Shown here in pieces: positions 36,190 through 46,484 of a stretch of DNA of 60,975 nt; position 1 is the stretch's first letter; every line of letters starts with the position of its first letter. Position numbers and translations under genes: made by a program. The stretch covers positions 1-60,975 of the forward strand of contig NZ_FRBU01000023.1 of assembly GCF_900142695.1 (NCBI RefSeq), in the 5' to 3' direction. Below the pieces are notes generated by a model. It was not told the DNA's origin, made no database searches, and worked only from the letters and a program-made list of their open reading frames with translations. Origin of the DNA: Flavobacterium xanthum (GTDB lineage: Bacteria; Bacteroidota; Bacteroidia; Flavobacteriales; Flavobacteriaceae).

Positions 36190-36338
36190 TTGTCTCTAAT
36201 TTTAAATTATTAAAATGAATTAGGTTAAGATTTTTTGGGCTTAATATAATAAGAAAAGCTGTTCTGCAAGTACTATAGGTAAATTGCAGAACAGCCATAA
36301 ATGTACAAAATAATCACATAAGTACTTGAAAATCAGTG

Positions 36339-37967
36339 TTAAACTTGAATAACGCCCAAATTAAATTTCTTTTCGATAGGAGCGTGGTTTGCCGCTTCAA
36401 TACCCATTGAAATCCATGTGCGAGTATCTGTAGGATCGATTATGGCGTCCGTCCACAATCTGGAAGCGGCATAATAAGGGGAAACTTGTTCGTCATATCT
36501 GGCCTTGATTTTGTCAAAAAGTGCTTTTTCTTTGGCTTCATCTACTAATTCTCCTTTTGCTTTAAGTGAAGAAGCTTCAATTTGTGCCAATACTTTTGCC
36601 GCTTGAGTTCCACCCATAACCGCGAGTTCTGCACTTGGCCAAGCAAAAATTAATCTTGGGTCATACGCTTTGCCGCACATCGCATAATTTCCAGCACCAT
36701 AAGAATTTCCAACAATTACAGTAAATTTTGGAACAACTGAATTACTAACAGCGTTGACCATCTTTGCGCCATCTTTTATAATTCCGCCATGTTCGGATTT
36801 AGATCCTACCATGAAACCGGTAACATCTTGAACAAAGACCAAAGGAATTTTCTTTTGGTTGCAATTGGCAATAAAACGTGTGGCTTTATCCGCTGAATCG
36901 GAATAAATTACACCACCAAACTGCATTTCTCCATTTTTGGTTTTTACCACTTTTCGTTGATTAGCCACAATTCCTACTGCCCAACCATCAATCCTGGCAT
37001 AACCAGTGATGATTGTTTGTCCGTAGCCGTCTTTATAAGCTTCAAATTCAGAATTATCAACCAGACGATTGATTATTTCCATCATATCGTACTGTTCATT
37101 TCTGGCTTTTGGCAATACGCCGTAGATTTCTTTTTCGTCTAATGCGGGCTTTTCTGCTTTGATTCGGCTGTAACCAGCTTTGTCAAAATCTCCTATTTTG
37201 TCTACAATATTCTTTATTTTATCTAAGGCATCTTTATCATCTTTGGCTTTATAGTCCGTTACGCCCGAAATTTCACAGTGTGTAGTTGCGCCTCCTAATG
37301 TTTCATTGTCGATGCTTTCACCAATGGCAGCTTTTACTAAATAGCTTCCTGCTAGAAAAATACTTCCTGTTTTTTCTACAATCAAAGCTTCGTCACTCAT
37401 GATGGGTAAATAGGCACCACCGGCAACGCAGCTTCCCATCACGGCAGCAATTTGGGTGATTCCCATGCTACTCATTTGAGCATTGTTTCTGAAGATGCGA
37501 CCAAAATGTTCTTTATCTGGAAAAATTTCATCTTGCAAAGGCAAATAAACGCCTGCACTATCTACTAGATAGATAATTGGTAGTCGATTTTCCATTGCAA
37601 TTTCTTGCGCACGTAGATTTTTTTTGGCGGTGATTGGAAACCATGCACCTGCTTTTACAGTAGCATCATTGGCCACCACAATACATTGTTTTCCTCTAAT
37701 GTATCCTATTTTGACTACAACTCCGCCTGAAGGACATCCTCCGTGTTCAGCATACATTCCTTCTCCAACAAAGGCTCCGATTTCAATACATTTTGCTTTG
37801 GGATCTAATAAGTAATCGATGCGTTCTCGTGCGGTCATCTTGCCTTCGCTATGTAATTTTTGAATGCGTTTTTCACCTCCACCCAATTTCACCACACTTA
37901 GTTTTTGTCGCAAGGCCGAAAGTAAAAGTTTATTGTGGTCTTCGTTTTTGTTGAAGTTCAAATCCAT
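36339..37967 (-). CDS. acyl-CoA carboxylase beta subunit (methylcrotonyl-CoA type)
   Basis: The 542-aa carboxyltransferase has GKMTARERIDYLLD, AEHGGCPSGGVVVKIGYIRG, YLVDSAGVYLPLQDEIFPD, and the oxyanion-hole regions AVMGSCVAGGAYLP and GNSYGAGNYAMCG. The YLPLQ...FPD pattern is that of methylcrotonyl-CoA carboxylase beta subunits in leucine breakdown, though propionyl- or geranyl-CoA cannot be ruled out. No biotin-carrying alpha subunit is adjacent in the window, so it must be encoded elsewhere. Confidence 0.92.
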   Translation of the reverse strand: MDLNFNKNEDHNKLLLSALRQKLSVVKLGGGEKRIQKLHSEGKMTARERIDYLLDPKAKCIEIGAFVGEGMYAEHGGCPSGGVVVKIGYIRGKQCIVVANDATVKAGAWFPITAKKNLRAQEIAMENRLPIIYLVDSAGVYLPLQDEIFPDKEHFGRIFRNNAQMSSMGITQIAAVMGSCVAGGAYLPIMSDEALIVEKTGSIFLAGSYLVKAAIGESIDNETLGGATTHCEISGVTDYKAKDDKDALDKIKNIVDKIGDFDKAGYSRIKAEKPALDEKEIYGVLPKARNEQYDMMEIINRLVDNSEFEAYKDGYGQTIITGYARIDGWAVGIVANQRKVVKTKNGEMQFGGVIYSDSADKATRFIANCNQKKIPLVFVQDVTGFMVGSKSEHGGIIKDGAKMVNAVSNSVVPKFTVIVGNSYGAGNYAMCGKAYDPRLIFAWPSAELAVMGGTQAAKVLAQIEASSLKAKGELVDEAKEKALFDKIKARYDEQVSPYYAASRLWTDAIIDPTDTRTWISMGIEAANHAPIEKKFNLGVIQV

Positions 37968-38070
37968 GATGCAATAATGTTAAAATAGTTTGGGCTAAAA
38001 TACAAAATCCAATGAAATAAATTTTACTATTTTGCGGTTTTAGAAATGAAATCGATTATTTGTGTACTAT

Positions 38071-38110
38071 TAAAACAAAAAAACAGAAGTTACCTCCTGT
38101 TTTTTTATGA
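38071..38110 (-). terminator. possible terminator of lpxD
   Basis: AAACAG...CTGTTT with a T/A-run on each side, 18 bp after the lpxD stop. The stem is short. Confidence 0.5.
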
Positions 38111-38127
38111 ATTTAATAAAAAACGAA

Positions 38128-39129
38128 CTATTTGCCCTTGGATTCATTTACAAGTCTTTTGAGAATCGCCCATTGTTTTAATGCATCACGAGCCTCTACC
38201 GCTGGATAACCTAACATTGTTTTTCCAGCAGGAATATCTCCTGTAACGCCAGAACCAGCACCTACAATGGCTCCATCGCCAATAGTAGTGTGGTCTTTTA
38301 TGGAAGCGCTTCCACCTATAATTACACCGTTTCCTAGTGTTACTGAACCAGCAAGTCCGCTATTTCCAGCCATAATACAAAATTTACCTAATTTACTGTT
38401 ATGGCCTATTTGGACTAAATTATCAATTTTGCAACCATCTCCTAAAATGGTAGAACTAAATTTTCCTCTATCAACGCAAGTATTGGCTCCAATTTCTACA
38501 TTGTTGCCAATAATAACATTACCAATTTGTGGAATTTTTACCAAGCCTCGTTGCGGATCCGGTCGAAATCCAAAACCATCGGCACCGATAGTAGCATTAG
38601 GATGTATGATACAATCATTCCCAATATGACATCGTTCCCGAATGACAGTTCCGGACCAAATTACAGTGTTTTTTCCCACTGTAGAATCATCAAGAATGGT
38701 CACATTGGGATAAATCGTTGTATTATCGCCCAAAACCACATTAGGTCCTATGTAACAGCCCGCTCCAATTCTTGCTCCATTGCAAATAGTTGCAGTGAGA
38801 TCTATCACTGCGGTTGGATGGATGTCAACAGTAAATAAAGGTGCAGGAGGTGCAAAAAGCGCTAAGACTTGCGACATTGCTAAATCAGCATTTTTAACTT
38901 TTATAAAAGCCCTATTTTCTCCTGGTTCGATTGCAATATCCTCATTGACAACTGCAACACAAGCTTTAGAAGTTGCCCAAAATTTTTCGTATTTTTTATT
39001 TCCTATAAATGAAATTTCAGTTGCGCTGGCCATTTCTAATTGTTCTGGAGCAGTAATATTTTCAGAGGTATTCCCGACAATAATTCCCTGTAGAATCTCA
39101 TTTATTTCTTGTACTGTGAAGGATTTCAT
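38128..39129 (-). CDS. lpxD: UDP-3-O-acylglucosamine N-acyltransferase
   Basis: The 333-aa lipid A enzyme adds the N-linked hydroxyacyl chain. An N-terminal uridine-binding domain (residues about 1-100, with SFIGNKKYEKFWATSKACVAVV) leads to a left-handed hexapeptide-repeat helix (about 105-300) with repeated I/V-G-x-x triplets. The catalytic His lies in LVQIGHNSKLGKF. A C-terminal helix (VEARDALKQWAILKRL) closes it. Flavobacteria often have more than one LpxD-like gene. No other lpx gene is adjacent. Confidence 0.95.
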   Translation of the reverse strand: MKSFTVQEINEILQGIIVGNTSENITAPEQLEMASATEISFIGNKKYEKFWATSKACVAVVNEDIAIEPGENRAFIKVKNADLAMSQVLALFAPPAPLFTVDIHPTAVIDLTATICNGARIGAGCYIGPNVVLGDNTTIYPNVTILDDSTVGKNTVIWSGTVIRERCHIGNDCIIHPNATIGADGFGFRPDPQRGLVKIPQIGNVIIGNNVEIGANTCVDRGKFSSTILGDGCKIDNLVQIGHNSKLGKFCIMAGNSGLAGSVTLGNGVIIGGSASIKDHTTIGDGAIVGAGSGVTGDIPAGKTMLGYPAVEARDALKQWAILKRLVNESKGK

Positions 39130-39314
39130 TAGATGTAAATTTGGTTTTGGTATTTAATAATTTTCAAATAAAAGAATTTAGGGTTAATATTCCTAATTCT
39201 AACCTTTTCTTTAAGAAAAGACACCGTTTTAGCAGAAGCAATTATCAGCGCAATTCTCTGATGAAAATTAAAAATCAAAGAGTATATTTGCAAATTATAA
39301 ATTCTGTCATCCTT

Positions 39315-40226
39315 ATGAAATTCTTTCAATTTAAAATAGCATTGTTTTTGGTGTTATGTTTTTCCACTAGTGCAAATGCACAAATTCAAGCGCTTTTCAA
39401 TAGCAAGACACAATTGAGGGACTTGACGGAACGTTGGGAATTGGATACTACTTCAACGAGAGGAACTTTTTTAGTTACTCCTTATAAACCAATGTATGTA
39501 CTTCCCGTTCGATGGACAAGTAATCCTAATGAAAAACCAATTTCTGGGAACTTAGATCCAGATTATGTAGCTCCTCCAGGCGTTAACTATAATAATATTG
39601 AATCTAAATTTCAATTGAGTTTTAAGACTAAAGTAATGCAGGGTATCTTTTGGGGACATGGTGACTTATGGGTTGCTTACACGCAAATATCGCACTGGCA
39701 AATTTACAATAATGCGCTTTCTAGACCCTTTAGAGAAGTTAATTATGAGCCAGAACTAATTTTGAACGTGCCTGTTAAATTTAATTTCTTGGGTTTTAAA
39801 ACCCGAATGGTAGGAGTCGCTTTCAATCATCAGTCTAATGGTAAAAGCGAGCCCTTTTCAAGAAGTTGGAATAGAGTAATTTTTCACGCTGGACTAGAAC
39901 GTAAGAACTGGACCATTTATGTCAGACCGTGGCTGCGAGTGCCAGGTGGGAAAGATGATAATCCAGATATTGCCGAGTTTGTAGGACGAGGTGATGTGAA
40001 TGTAATGTATACTAAAAACGGAAATATACTTTCTTTCGTTGGTAGTCACAATCTTAATTTTAATTCCAAAGCTAGGGGTAATTCGACATTTTCTTGGTCT
40101 TATCCTATTAAAAATAATTTAAAAGGGTATTTATTAATCTCTCACGGATACGGGGAAACATTGATTGATTATAATCATTTGCAAACTACCGTCGGTCTTG
40201 GTGTTTCATTAATTGAATGGCTTTAG
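39315..40226 (+). CDS. pldA: outer membrane phospholipase A
   Basis: I start this protein at the ATG at 39315, which gives a signal peptide (FKIALFLVLCFSTSANAQ) and 303 residues; the open frame reaches 58 codons further but would bury the signal. The active-site motif is VAFNHQSNGKSEPFSRSWNR, matching the N-H-x-S-N-G catalytic His/Ser of OMPLA. It is a beta barrel of typical length that releases fatty acids from outer-membrane phospholipids when asymmetry is lost. It is next to lpxD but divergent, a plausible envelope-related pair. Confidence 0.92.
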   Translation: MKFFQFKIALFLVLCFSTSANAQIQALFNSKTQLRDLTERWELDTTSTRGTFLVTPYKPMYVLPVRWTSNPNEKPISGNLDPDYVAPPGVNYNNIESKFQLSFKTKVMQGIFWGHGDLWVAYTQISHWQIYNNALSRPFREVNYEPELILNVPVKFNFLGFKTRMVGVAFNHQSNGKSEPFSRSWNRVIFHAGLERKNWTIYVRPWLRVPGGKDDNPDIAEFVGRGDVNVMYTKNGNILSFVGSHNLNFNSKARGNSTFSWSYPIKNNLKGYLLISHGYGETLIDYNHLQTTVGLGVSLIEWL

Positions 40227-40270
40227 ATCTTTAACTGCAGCTACAATTTATGTATAGATTATCCTATAAT

Positions 40271-40316
40271 TAAAAAAGGCTTCACTATTTTGATAAAAGA
40301 TAGTGGAGCCTTTTTA
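40271..40316. terminator. bidirectional terminator, pldA and prfB
   Basis: AAAAAGGCTTCACTATTTT and AAAAGATAGTGGAGCCTTTTT pair almost perfectly between the convergent genes. Confidence 0.9.
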
Positions 40317-40371
40317 AATAATTTAGGTCTTATTAAAGCGTAATGATTGTATTTTGAGTTATTCCAGCTGA

Positions 40372-41467
40372 TTACTCTTCTTTTTGTCCCATCATCATTA
40401 GATAGGCTTTCAAGAATTCATCAATTTCACCATTCATGACACCATCAACATTACTGGTTTCATGACCAGTTCTAACGTCTTTGACTAATTTGTAAGGTTG
40501 CATCACATAATTTCTGATTTGTGATCCCCATTCTATTTTCATTTTTCCCGCTTCGATATCCGCTCGTTGAGCCTGTTTCTTTTTTAGCTCAATTTCGTAT
40601 AATTGCGACCGTAACATTTGCATAGCACGCTGTCTGTTATCTTGTTGCGAGCGCGTTTCGGAACATTGTATTTGGATTCCAGTTGGTTTATGAAACAATT
40701 GTACTTTGGTTTCCACCTTATTTACATTTTGTCCTCCTGCGCCACTAGATCGCGAAGTTGTAATTTCGATATCAGCAGGGTTTATCTCAATTTCGATACT
40801 ATCATCCACAAGCGGATACACATAAACAGAAGCAAACGACGTATGACGCTTGGCATTACTGTCAAAAGGGGAGATTCGAACTAATCGATGCACTCCGTTT
40901 TCTCCTTTTAAATAGCCAAAAGAATAATCGCCTTCAAATTCGAGTGTTACGGTTTTTATTCCCGCAGCTTCTCCTTTCTGGAAATTCAGTTCTTTTATTT
41001 TATAACCGTACTTTTCGCCCCACATCATGTACATGCGCATGAGCATTTCGGCCCAATCACAACTTTCAGTTCCACCGGCACCTGCGGTTATTTGAACCAC
41101 TGCACTCAAAGTATCACCTTCGTCAGAAAGCATGTTCTTGAATTCGATGGCTTCAATATGCGCCTGTGTAGCGCTGTAATGTTCGTCTAATTCCTCACTT
41201 GTAAGTTCTCCTTCTTTGTAAAAATCATAGGCGAGTTGCAATTCGTCCGTCATTTCGATGGCTTTATTGTAATCTTCAATCCACTTTTTTTTATTTCGAA
41301 GATTCTTTACAATGATTTCGGCATCTTTTGCGTTATTCCAAAAGTCGGGTGCAAAAGTCTTCTCTTCTTCGTTTGAAATTTCTATTAATTTGGCATCAAC
41401 GTCAAAGATACCTCCTCAACGCACCAAGGCGCTCTACAATACCTTTAATCTGTTCGGTAGTTGTCAT
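40372..41467 (-). CDS. prfB: peptide chain release factor 2, programmed +1 frameshift
   Basis: RF2 releases peptides at UGA/UAA codons. The gene starts at the ATG at 41467 and reads 21 codons ([21 protein letters not shown]) to an in-frame TGA at 41404-41402. A +1 shift on CTT-TGA-C continues in the frame that ends at 40372, giving about 364 residues, the normal RF2 length. The site AGGAGG-TAT-CTT-TGA-C keeps the internal Shine-Dalgarno and CUU slippery codon of the E. coli signal. GGQ is at residues 244-246 ([14 protein letters not shown]). Low RF2 levels would increase the shift. The downstream frame alone (from 41253) is not the true protein. Confidence 0.96.
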
Positions 41468-41555
41468 AAAATTGTATTAATTTAATAGGTCTATTTTCAA
41501 TATTCATCAAAAATCCCTTTGTGTACTACAATTAGTTTAGTTTTAACGGAACTAG

Positions 41556-41587
41556 TTGGAATTAACAAACGGTATTGTGTAAATTTG
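41556..41587 (+). promoter_or_regulatory. promoter of threonine aldolase gene
   Basis: TTG at 41556-41558, a 21-nt gap, and TAAATTTG at 41580-41587, about 70 bp before the start codon. It agrees with the consensus apart from the slightly long spacer. Confidence 0.55.
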
Positions 41588-41658
41588 TGGCACAAAAATA
41601 GAAAAATTTTACGCAGGGACAAGTCGTGGCTTCTCCTTATCAAAAATAAAAAAATAAT

Positions 41659-42681
41659 ATGGAAATAAATTTAGTTAGCGATACAATTACAAAGCCTTCG
41701 CGCGAAATGCTGGTATACATGTTAAACGCTGTAGTAGGTGATGATGTTTACAAACAAGATCCCACCGTGATTGAACTTGAAGCCAAAGTTGCTGAAATGT
41801 TTGGTATGGAAGCGGGGCTTTTTTTCCCGTCAGGAACTATGGCGAATCAAACGGCAATAAAATTACATACACAGCCGGGTGAGCAATTAATAGCGGATAA
41901 ATATGCACATGTATACCATTATGAAGGCGGTGGTGCTTCATTTAACAGCGGGGTTTCCTGTTGTTTATTGGATGGGAATCGCGGAATGATTACTGCGGAG
42001 CAAGTAGCAGGAGCGATTAATGATCCGGAATTTTACCACAGTCCATTAACGAGTTTGGTTTGCGTAGAAAATACCACTAATAAAGGTGGAGGTGCTTGTT
42101 ATGAACTGGAAGATTTGCAAAAAATAAAGATGGTTTGTGATGCCAATAATTTGAAATTTCACATGGATGGTGCCCGAATTTGGAATGCTTTGGTTGCTAA
42201 AAATCAAGATCCGAAAGCGTTTGGAAAACTCTTTGATACCATTTCAGTTTGTTTGTCTAAGGGTTTGGGAGCTCCTATTGGCTCTGTGCTATTGGCTGAT
42301 AAAGCTACGATTCATAGAGCTTTGCGAATTCGTAAAATATTAGGAGGCGGAATGCGTCAAGTAGGCTATTTGGCGGCAGCCGGAATTTATGCTTTGGATA
42401 ATAATATAGAACGCCTTGCTGAAGATCACCGTAGAGCTAAAGAAATTGCCGAAGTATTAAAAAAGTTGAGTTGGGTAGCCTCAGTAGAACCGGTTGAAAC
42501 TAATATTTTGATTTTTTCACTGGTTCCAAATTGTATCGAGAAGAACTTAATCGAATTGTTGAAACAAAAAAATATTTTAATCAGTTCAATGGGCCACGGA
42601 AAACTGCGAATTGTCACACATCTAGATTACAAAGAAGTAATGCACACGTATGTATTAGAAACGTTGCAAAAGTTAGTGTAA
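41659..42681 (+). CDS. ltaE: low-specificity threonine aldolase (beta-eliminating lyase family)
   Basis: The 340-aa fold-type I PLP enzyme would split L-threonine or allo-threonine into glycine and acetaldehyde. Motifs are NLVSDTITKPSREML, GLFFPSGTMANQTAIK, HVYHYEGGGA, FHMDGARIWNA with the PLP Asp, and VCLSKGLGAPIGSVLL with the Schiff-base Lys. It ends next to a perfect inverted repeat (42703-42758) shared with ybaB. Confidence 0.93.
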   Translation: MEINLVSDTITKPSREMLVYMLNAVVGDDVYKQDPTVIELEAKVAEMFGMEAGLFFPSGTMANQTAIKLHTQPGEQLIADKYAHVYHYEGGGASFNSGVSCCLLDGNRGMITAEQVAGAINDPEFYHSPLTSLVCVENTTNKGGGACYELEDLQKIKMVCDANNLKFHMDGARIWNALVAKNQDPKAFGKLFDTISVCLSKGLGAPIGSVLLADKATIHRALRIRKILGGGMRQVGYLAAAGIYALDNNIERLAEDHRRAKEIAEVLKKLSWVASVEPVETNILIFSLVPNCIEKNLIELLKQKNILISSMGHGKLRIVTHLDYKEVMHTYVLETLQKLV

Positions 42682-42702
42682 TTCTTTTTGGGGAATTTGT
42701 TT

Positions 42703-42758
42703 AACGTTTAAGGTTTAAAGTTTTTATCACGATCAAAAAACGTTAAACCTTAAACGTT
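42703..42758. repeat. perfect 16-bp inverted repeat, possible bidirectional terminator
   Basis: AACGTTTAAGGTTTAA (42703-42718) and its complement (42743-42758) flank a 24-nt loop between convergent genes. The sequence GTTTAAGGTTTAA is shared with the trpD-trpC repeat at 8020. Confidence 0.75.
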
Positions 42759-42766
42759 AAACTTTT

Positions 42767-43087
42767 TTATTTAAACAAATCTTCCATTCCAGGAATCATT
42801 GGCATATCCATTTTAGTAACGGCATCCAGTTCACTTTGATTTACATTTGTCGCTTTTTCAATCGCTTTATTCAATACTAAAATCAAATAATCTTCCAGTT
42901 GATCTTTGTCTTCTAACAAAGTGTCGTCAATGGTAATTGATTTGATAGTTCTGTTAGCTGTCAACGTAACTTTTAATAAACTATCGGTACTTTGCTCGTC
43001 AATTAGAACAGTATCTAAACGTTTTTTTGTATCTTCTATCTTTTGTTGGGTCTCTTTAAGTTTGCCCATCATTCCCATTAAATCCAT
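42767..43087 (-). CDS. YbaB/EbfC nucleoid-associated protein
   Basis: The 106-aa small dimeric DNA-binding protein has the family's N-terminal helix ([20 protein letters not shown]), central strands ([15 protein letters not shown]) and a C-terminal helix ([20 protein letters not shown]). It follows the ltaE repeat in the opposite direction. In many bacteria it lies near dnaX/recR; here it does not. Confidence 0.9.
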   Translation of the reverse strand: MDLMGMMGKLKETQQKIEDTKKRLDTVLIDEQSTDSLLKVTLTANRTIKSITIDDTLLEDKDQLEDYLILVLNKAIEKATNVNQSELDAVTKMDMPMIPGMEDLFK

Positions 43088-43158
43088 GTTTTAATTTTTT
43101 TAAATTAATTTGATTTACAAAATTACTATATTGCATAGTCATAATCAATAAAATATTC

Positions 43159-45294
43159 ATGAAAAATAAACTCATCCTCAGTTGTCTTTGTGTTATTTTT
43201 GCAGCATCAAATACTAAAATTAAAGCACAAATAATGTCAAAAAGCAATACAACTCCAATAGCTAAAATAATTCCCAAAACATTAGAAAAACATGGTGAAA
43301 AAAGGCTAGATAATTACTTTTGGTTAAACGATAGAGAGGACCCGGAAGTCATTGATTATTTGAATCAAGAGAACACGTATTATGACGCCATGACTTCGGA
43401 TACTAAAGGTTTTCAGAAAGAATTATACGAAGAAATGAAAGCCCGCATCAAGGAAGACGATCAATCGGTTCCTTATTTGTACAATGGATATTATTACATC
43501 ACGCGTTTTGAAACTGGAAAAGACTACCCTATTTATTCCCGAAAAAAAGGGAATCTTGCTGCTACAGAGGAAATTTTGTTCAATTGTAATGAGCTGGCTG
43601 AAGGGCATTCGTATTTTCAATTGGGAGGTTTAAGCATAAGTCCAGACAATAAATTTGTAAGTTTTGGCACGGACATAATGGGAAGACGGATTTATACCAT
43701 ACAAATAAAAAATCTCGAAACAGGTGAACTACTTACTGAAAAGATTGAAAATGCTACCGGAAGTTCTGTATGGGCCAATGACAATAAAACTATTTTTTAC
43801 ACTAGGCAAGATGAAGTTACCTTGCGATCCGATAAAGTTTTCAAACATAAACTAGCAACCGACTCCGCTGCCGATATATTGGTTTTTAATGAAAAAGATG
43901 ATACGTTCAACGTTTCTGTTGGAAAAGAAAAATCAAAAAAATACATTGTAATTGCATCAGGAAGTACCTTAACGACGGAGTATAGAACATTAAATTCAGA
44001 TCTGCCAGATGGAGAGTTTAAAGTTTTTCAGCCTAGAGTACGTGGATTAGAATATAGTATATCTCATTTTGGAGATTCTTTTTACATCATTACAAATAAG
44101 GACAAAGCGACTAATTTTAAGTTGATGAAAACTCCTGAAAATGCTACTGCAAAAGAAAATTGGAAAGATGTTATCTCACATCGTAAAGATGTTTTGCTAG
44201 AAGATATTGAAATTTTTAGAAATTATTTGGTGGTTGAAGAACGTTCTAATGGTTTGAATCATATTCGCATCATGCCTTGGAATGGTGAAGGGGAGTACTA
44301 CTTGCCTTTTGGCAGCGAAACGTACAGCGCAAATACGACAACCAATGTAGATTTTGATACTGATATTTTGCGTTACAGTTATCAATCTTTGGCGACACCT
44401 TCTTCGGTTATTGATTTTAACATGAAAACTAAGGAGAAAGAAATCAAGAAAGAACAACAGGTTCTTGGCGGTACATTTGATAAAAATAATTACGTAGAAG
44501 AACGGGTTTGGGTTACTGCAACGGATGGAACCAAAGTGCCTGTTTCTATGGTTTACAGAAAAGGATTAAAAAAAGACGGCAATAATCCAACATTACTCTA
44601 TGCTTATGGCTCCTATGGTGTGACAATGGATCCTTACTTTTCATCTACCAGATTGTCCATATTAGACCGCGGTTTTGTATTTGCAATAGCGCACATTCGT
44701 GGTGGTGAGGATTTAGGAAGAGAGTGGTATGAAGATGGTAAATTATTGAAAAAGAAAAATACATTTACTGATTTTGTCGACTGTTCTAAGTTTTTAATCA
44801 AGGAGAAATATACTTCACCTAAACACTTATATGCCGAAGGCGGTTCAGCTGGAGGTTTATTGATGGGAGCAGTAGTGAATATGGCGCCTGAATTATACAA
44901 TGGAGTAATTGCTCAGGTTCCTTTTGTAGATGTAATCACGACGATGCTTGATGATACGATTCCGCTTACAACTGGAGAATATGACGAGTGGGGAAATCCA
45001 AACGAGAAAAAATCGTATGATTATATGTTATCCTATTCGCCTTATGATAATGTAAAAGCTCAAAACTACCCTAATATGTTTGTTTCAACCGGACTTCACG
45101 ATTCTCAGGTGCAGTATTGGGAGCCTGCAAAGTGGGTTGCAAAGCTACGAACTCAAAAAACAAATGATACCGTTTTATACTTGAATACGAACATGGATGC
45201 TGGCCATGGTGGTGCTTCTGGACGATTTGAAGCGCTCAAAGAATTAGCAAAAGAATTTAGCTTTTTGTTAGATTTAGAGGGAATTAAAAACTAA
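43159..45294 (+). CDS. prolyl oligopeptidase family (S9A) protease
   Basis: The 711-aa protein has an N-terminal signal-like segment (LILSCLCVIFAASNTKIKAQ), a DNYFWLNDREDPEVIDYLNQEN start typical of oligopeptidase B/POP, and a beta propeller (about residues 90-420). The hydrolase domain has Ser563 in AEGGSAGGLLMGAV, Asp in STGLHDSQV and His in DAGHGGASG. It is related to protease II (PtrB) and cleaves short peptides, probably outside the cytosol. It is divergent from ybaB. Confidence 0.93.
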   Translation: MKNKLILSCLCVIFAASNTKIKAQIMSKSNTTPIAKIIPKTLEKHGEKRLDNYFWLNDREDPEVIDYLNQENTYYDAMTSDTKGFQKELYEEMKARIKEDDQSVPYLYNGYYYITRFETGKDYPIYSRKKGNLAATEEILFNCNELAEGHSYFQLGGLSISPDNKFVSFGTDIMGRRIYTIQIKNLETGELLTEKIENATGSSVWANDNKTIFYTRQDEVTLRSDKVFKHKLATDSAADILVFNEKDDTFNVSVGKEKSKKYIVIASGSTLTTEYRTLNSDLPDGEFKVFQPRVRGLEYSISHFGDSFYIITNKDKATNFKLMKTPENATAKENWKDVISHRKDVLLEDIEIFRNYLVVEERSNGLNHIRIMPWNGEGEYYLPFGSETYSANTTTNVDFDTDILRYSYQSLATPSSVIDFNMKTKEKEIKKEQQVLGGTFDKNNYVEERVWVTATDGTKVPVSMVYRKGLKKDGNNPTLLYAYGSYGVTMDPYFSSTRLSILDRGFVFAIAHIRGGEDLGREWYEDGKLLKKKNTFTDFVDCSKFLIKEKYTSPKHLYAEGGSAGGLLMGAVVNMAPELYNGVIAQVPFVDVITTMLDDTIPLTTGEYDEWGNPNEKKSYDYMLSYSPYDNVKAQNYPNMFVSTGLHDSQVQYWEPAKWVAKLRTQKTNDTVLYLNTNMDAGHGGASGRFEALKELAKEFSFLLDLEGIKN

Positions 45295-45363
45295 TTAGAT
45301 TTTTTTTGTTAAATTTGCAACATTCGTGTTTAATGAAAAATTGTCACGATTAACTATTTTTTT

Positions 45364-46404
45364 ATGAAAAAAGAAATAACTGCTTATAATAATGTCTTAG
45401 AACTGATAGGAAACACGCCACTTATTAAGCTAAATAAAGTTACCGAAAAATTAGTAGGAAATTTTTACGCTAAAGTAGAGGCTTTTAATCCAGGACATTC
45501 CTCAAAGGATAGAATAGCATTATACATCATTGAAGAAGCTGAAAAGAAAGGTATTTTATCTCCGGGCGATACGATAATTGAAACGACCTCAGGAAATACG
45601 GGTTTTAGTTTAGCAATGGTCAGTATCATAAAAGGCTACAACTGCATTCTTGCTGTTAGTTCTAAATCATCTAAAGATAAAATAGACATGCTTCGCAGCT
45701 TAGGTGCTAAAGTATATGTTTGTCCGGCACATGTTTCTGCTGATGATGAACGTTCGTATTATAACGTAGCCAAACGTCTGCACGAAGAAACGAAAGGCTC
45801 GGTTTATATCAATCAGTATTTCAATGAGTTAAATGTTGATGCGCATTATAAGTCTACCGGACCGGAAATTTGGAAACAAACTAATGGTGCGATTACACAC
45901 TTGATTGCTTGTAGTGGTACAGGCGGAACTATTTCAGGTACGGCAAAATACCTAAAAGAACAAAATCCAAATATTAGAATTCTTGGCGTGGATGCTTTTG
46001 GTTCTGTATTGAAAAAATACCATGAAACCAGAGAATTCGATAATGATGAAATTTATCCATACAGAATAGAAGGTCTGGGGAAAAATTTAATTCCATCCGC
46101 AACGGATTTTGATATTATTGATAAGTTCATGAAAGTAACGGATGAGGAAAGCGCTCATGCAGCCCGGGAAATCACCAGAAAAGAAGGTTTATTTGTTGGA
46201 TATACTTCAGGAGCAGTGATGCAAGCGATAAGACAATATGCAGAAGAAGGTGAATTTGACGAAAACAGTAATGTAATCGCAATTTTCCCGGATCACGGTT
46301 CTCGGTATATGAGTAAAGTATTTAGCGATGATTGGATGAATGAACAAGGTTTCTTTGACAGCATCAACGAAGAAGAAGTTCAAAAAATTGAAATGATAAA
46401 ATAA
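45364..46404 (+). CDS. PLP-dependent cysteine synthase family protein
   Basis: The 346-aa fold-type II enzyme has [10 protein letters not shown], the PLP lysine in [28 protein letters not shown], and the phosphate loop [23 protein letters not shown] near the C-terminus agrees with the cysteine synthase/cystathionine beta-synthase group. The H-S-S-K-D-R variation and the extended C-terminus resemble the second group of cysteine synthases in Bacteroidota; O-acetylserine is likely but not certain as substrate. TAAATTTG at 45310-45317 is a possible -7 element. Confidence 0.9.
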   Translation: MKKEITAYNNVLELIGNTPLIKLNKVTEKLVGNFYAKVEAFNPGHSSKDRIALYIIEEAEKKGILSPGDTIIETTSGNTGFSLAMVSIIKGYNCILAVSSKSSKDKIDMLRSLGAKVYVCPAHVSADDERSYYNVAKRLHEETKGSVYINQYFNELNVDAHYKSTGPEIWKQTNGAITHLIACSGTGGTISGTAKYLKEQNPNIRILGVDAFGSVLKKYHETREFDNDEIYPYRIEGLGKNLIPSATDFDIIDKFMKVTDEESAHAAREITRKEGLFVGYTSGAVMQAIRQYAEEGEFDENSNVIAIFPDHGSRYMSKVFSDDWMNEQGFFDSINEEEVQKIEMIK

Positions 46405-46421
46405 GTTGAAAATTATAAATG

Positions 46422-46455
46422 AAAAAGTCCCATTTTTTGCAAATGGGACTTTTTT
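46422..46455. terminator. bidirectional terminator
   Basis: AAAAAGTCCCATTT-loop-AAATGGGACTTTTT between convergent genes, perfect stem of 14 bp. Confidence 0.9.
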
Positions 46456-46484
46456 TTGAACTTTAAGTAAGAACTCTTTTTTAT

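Noticed and set aside
39141..39314. 58-codon N-terminal extension of phospholipase A
   Set aside because: It would place the signal peptide internally; the ATG at 39315 gives a normal exported protein.
41254..41467. prfB as a gene truncated at its 5' end or a pseudogene
   Set aside because: The in-frame TGA lies in the canonical +1 frameshift context, so the gene is intact.
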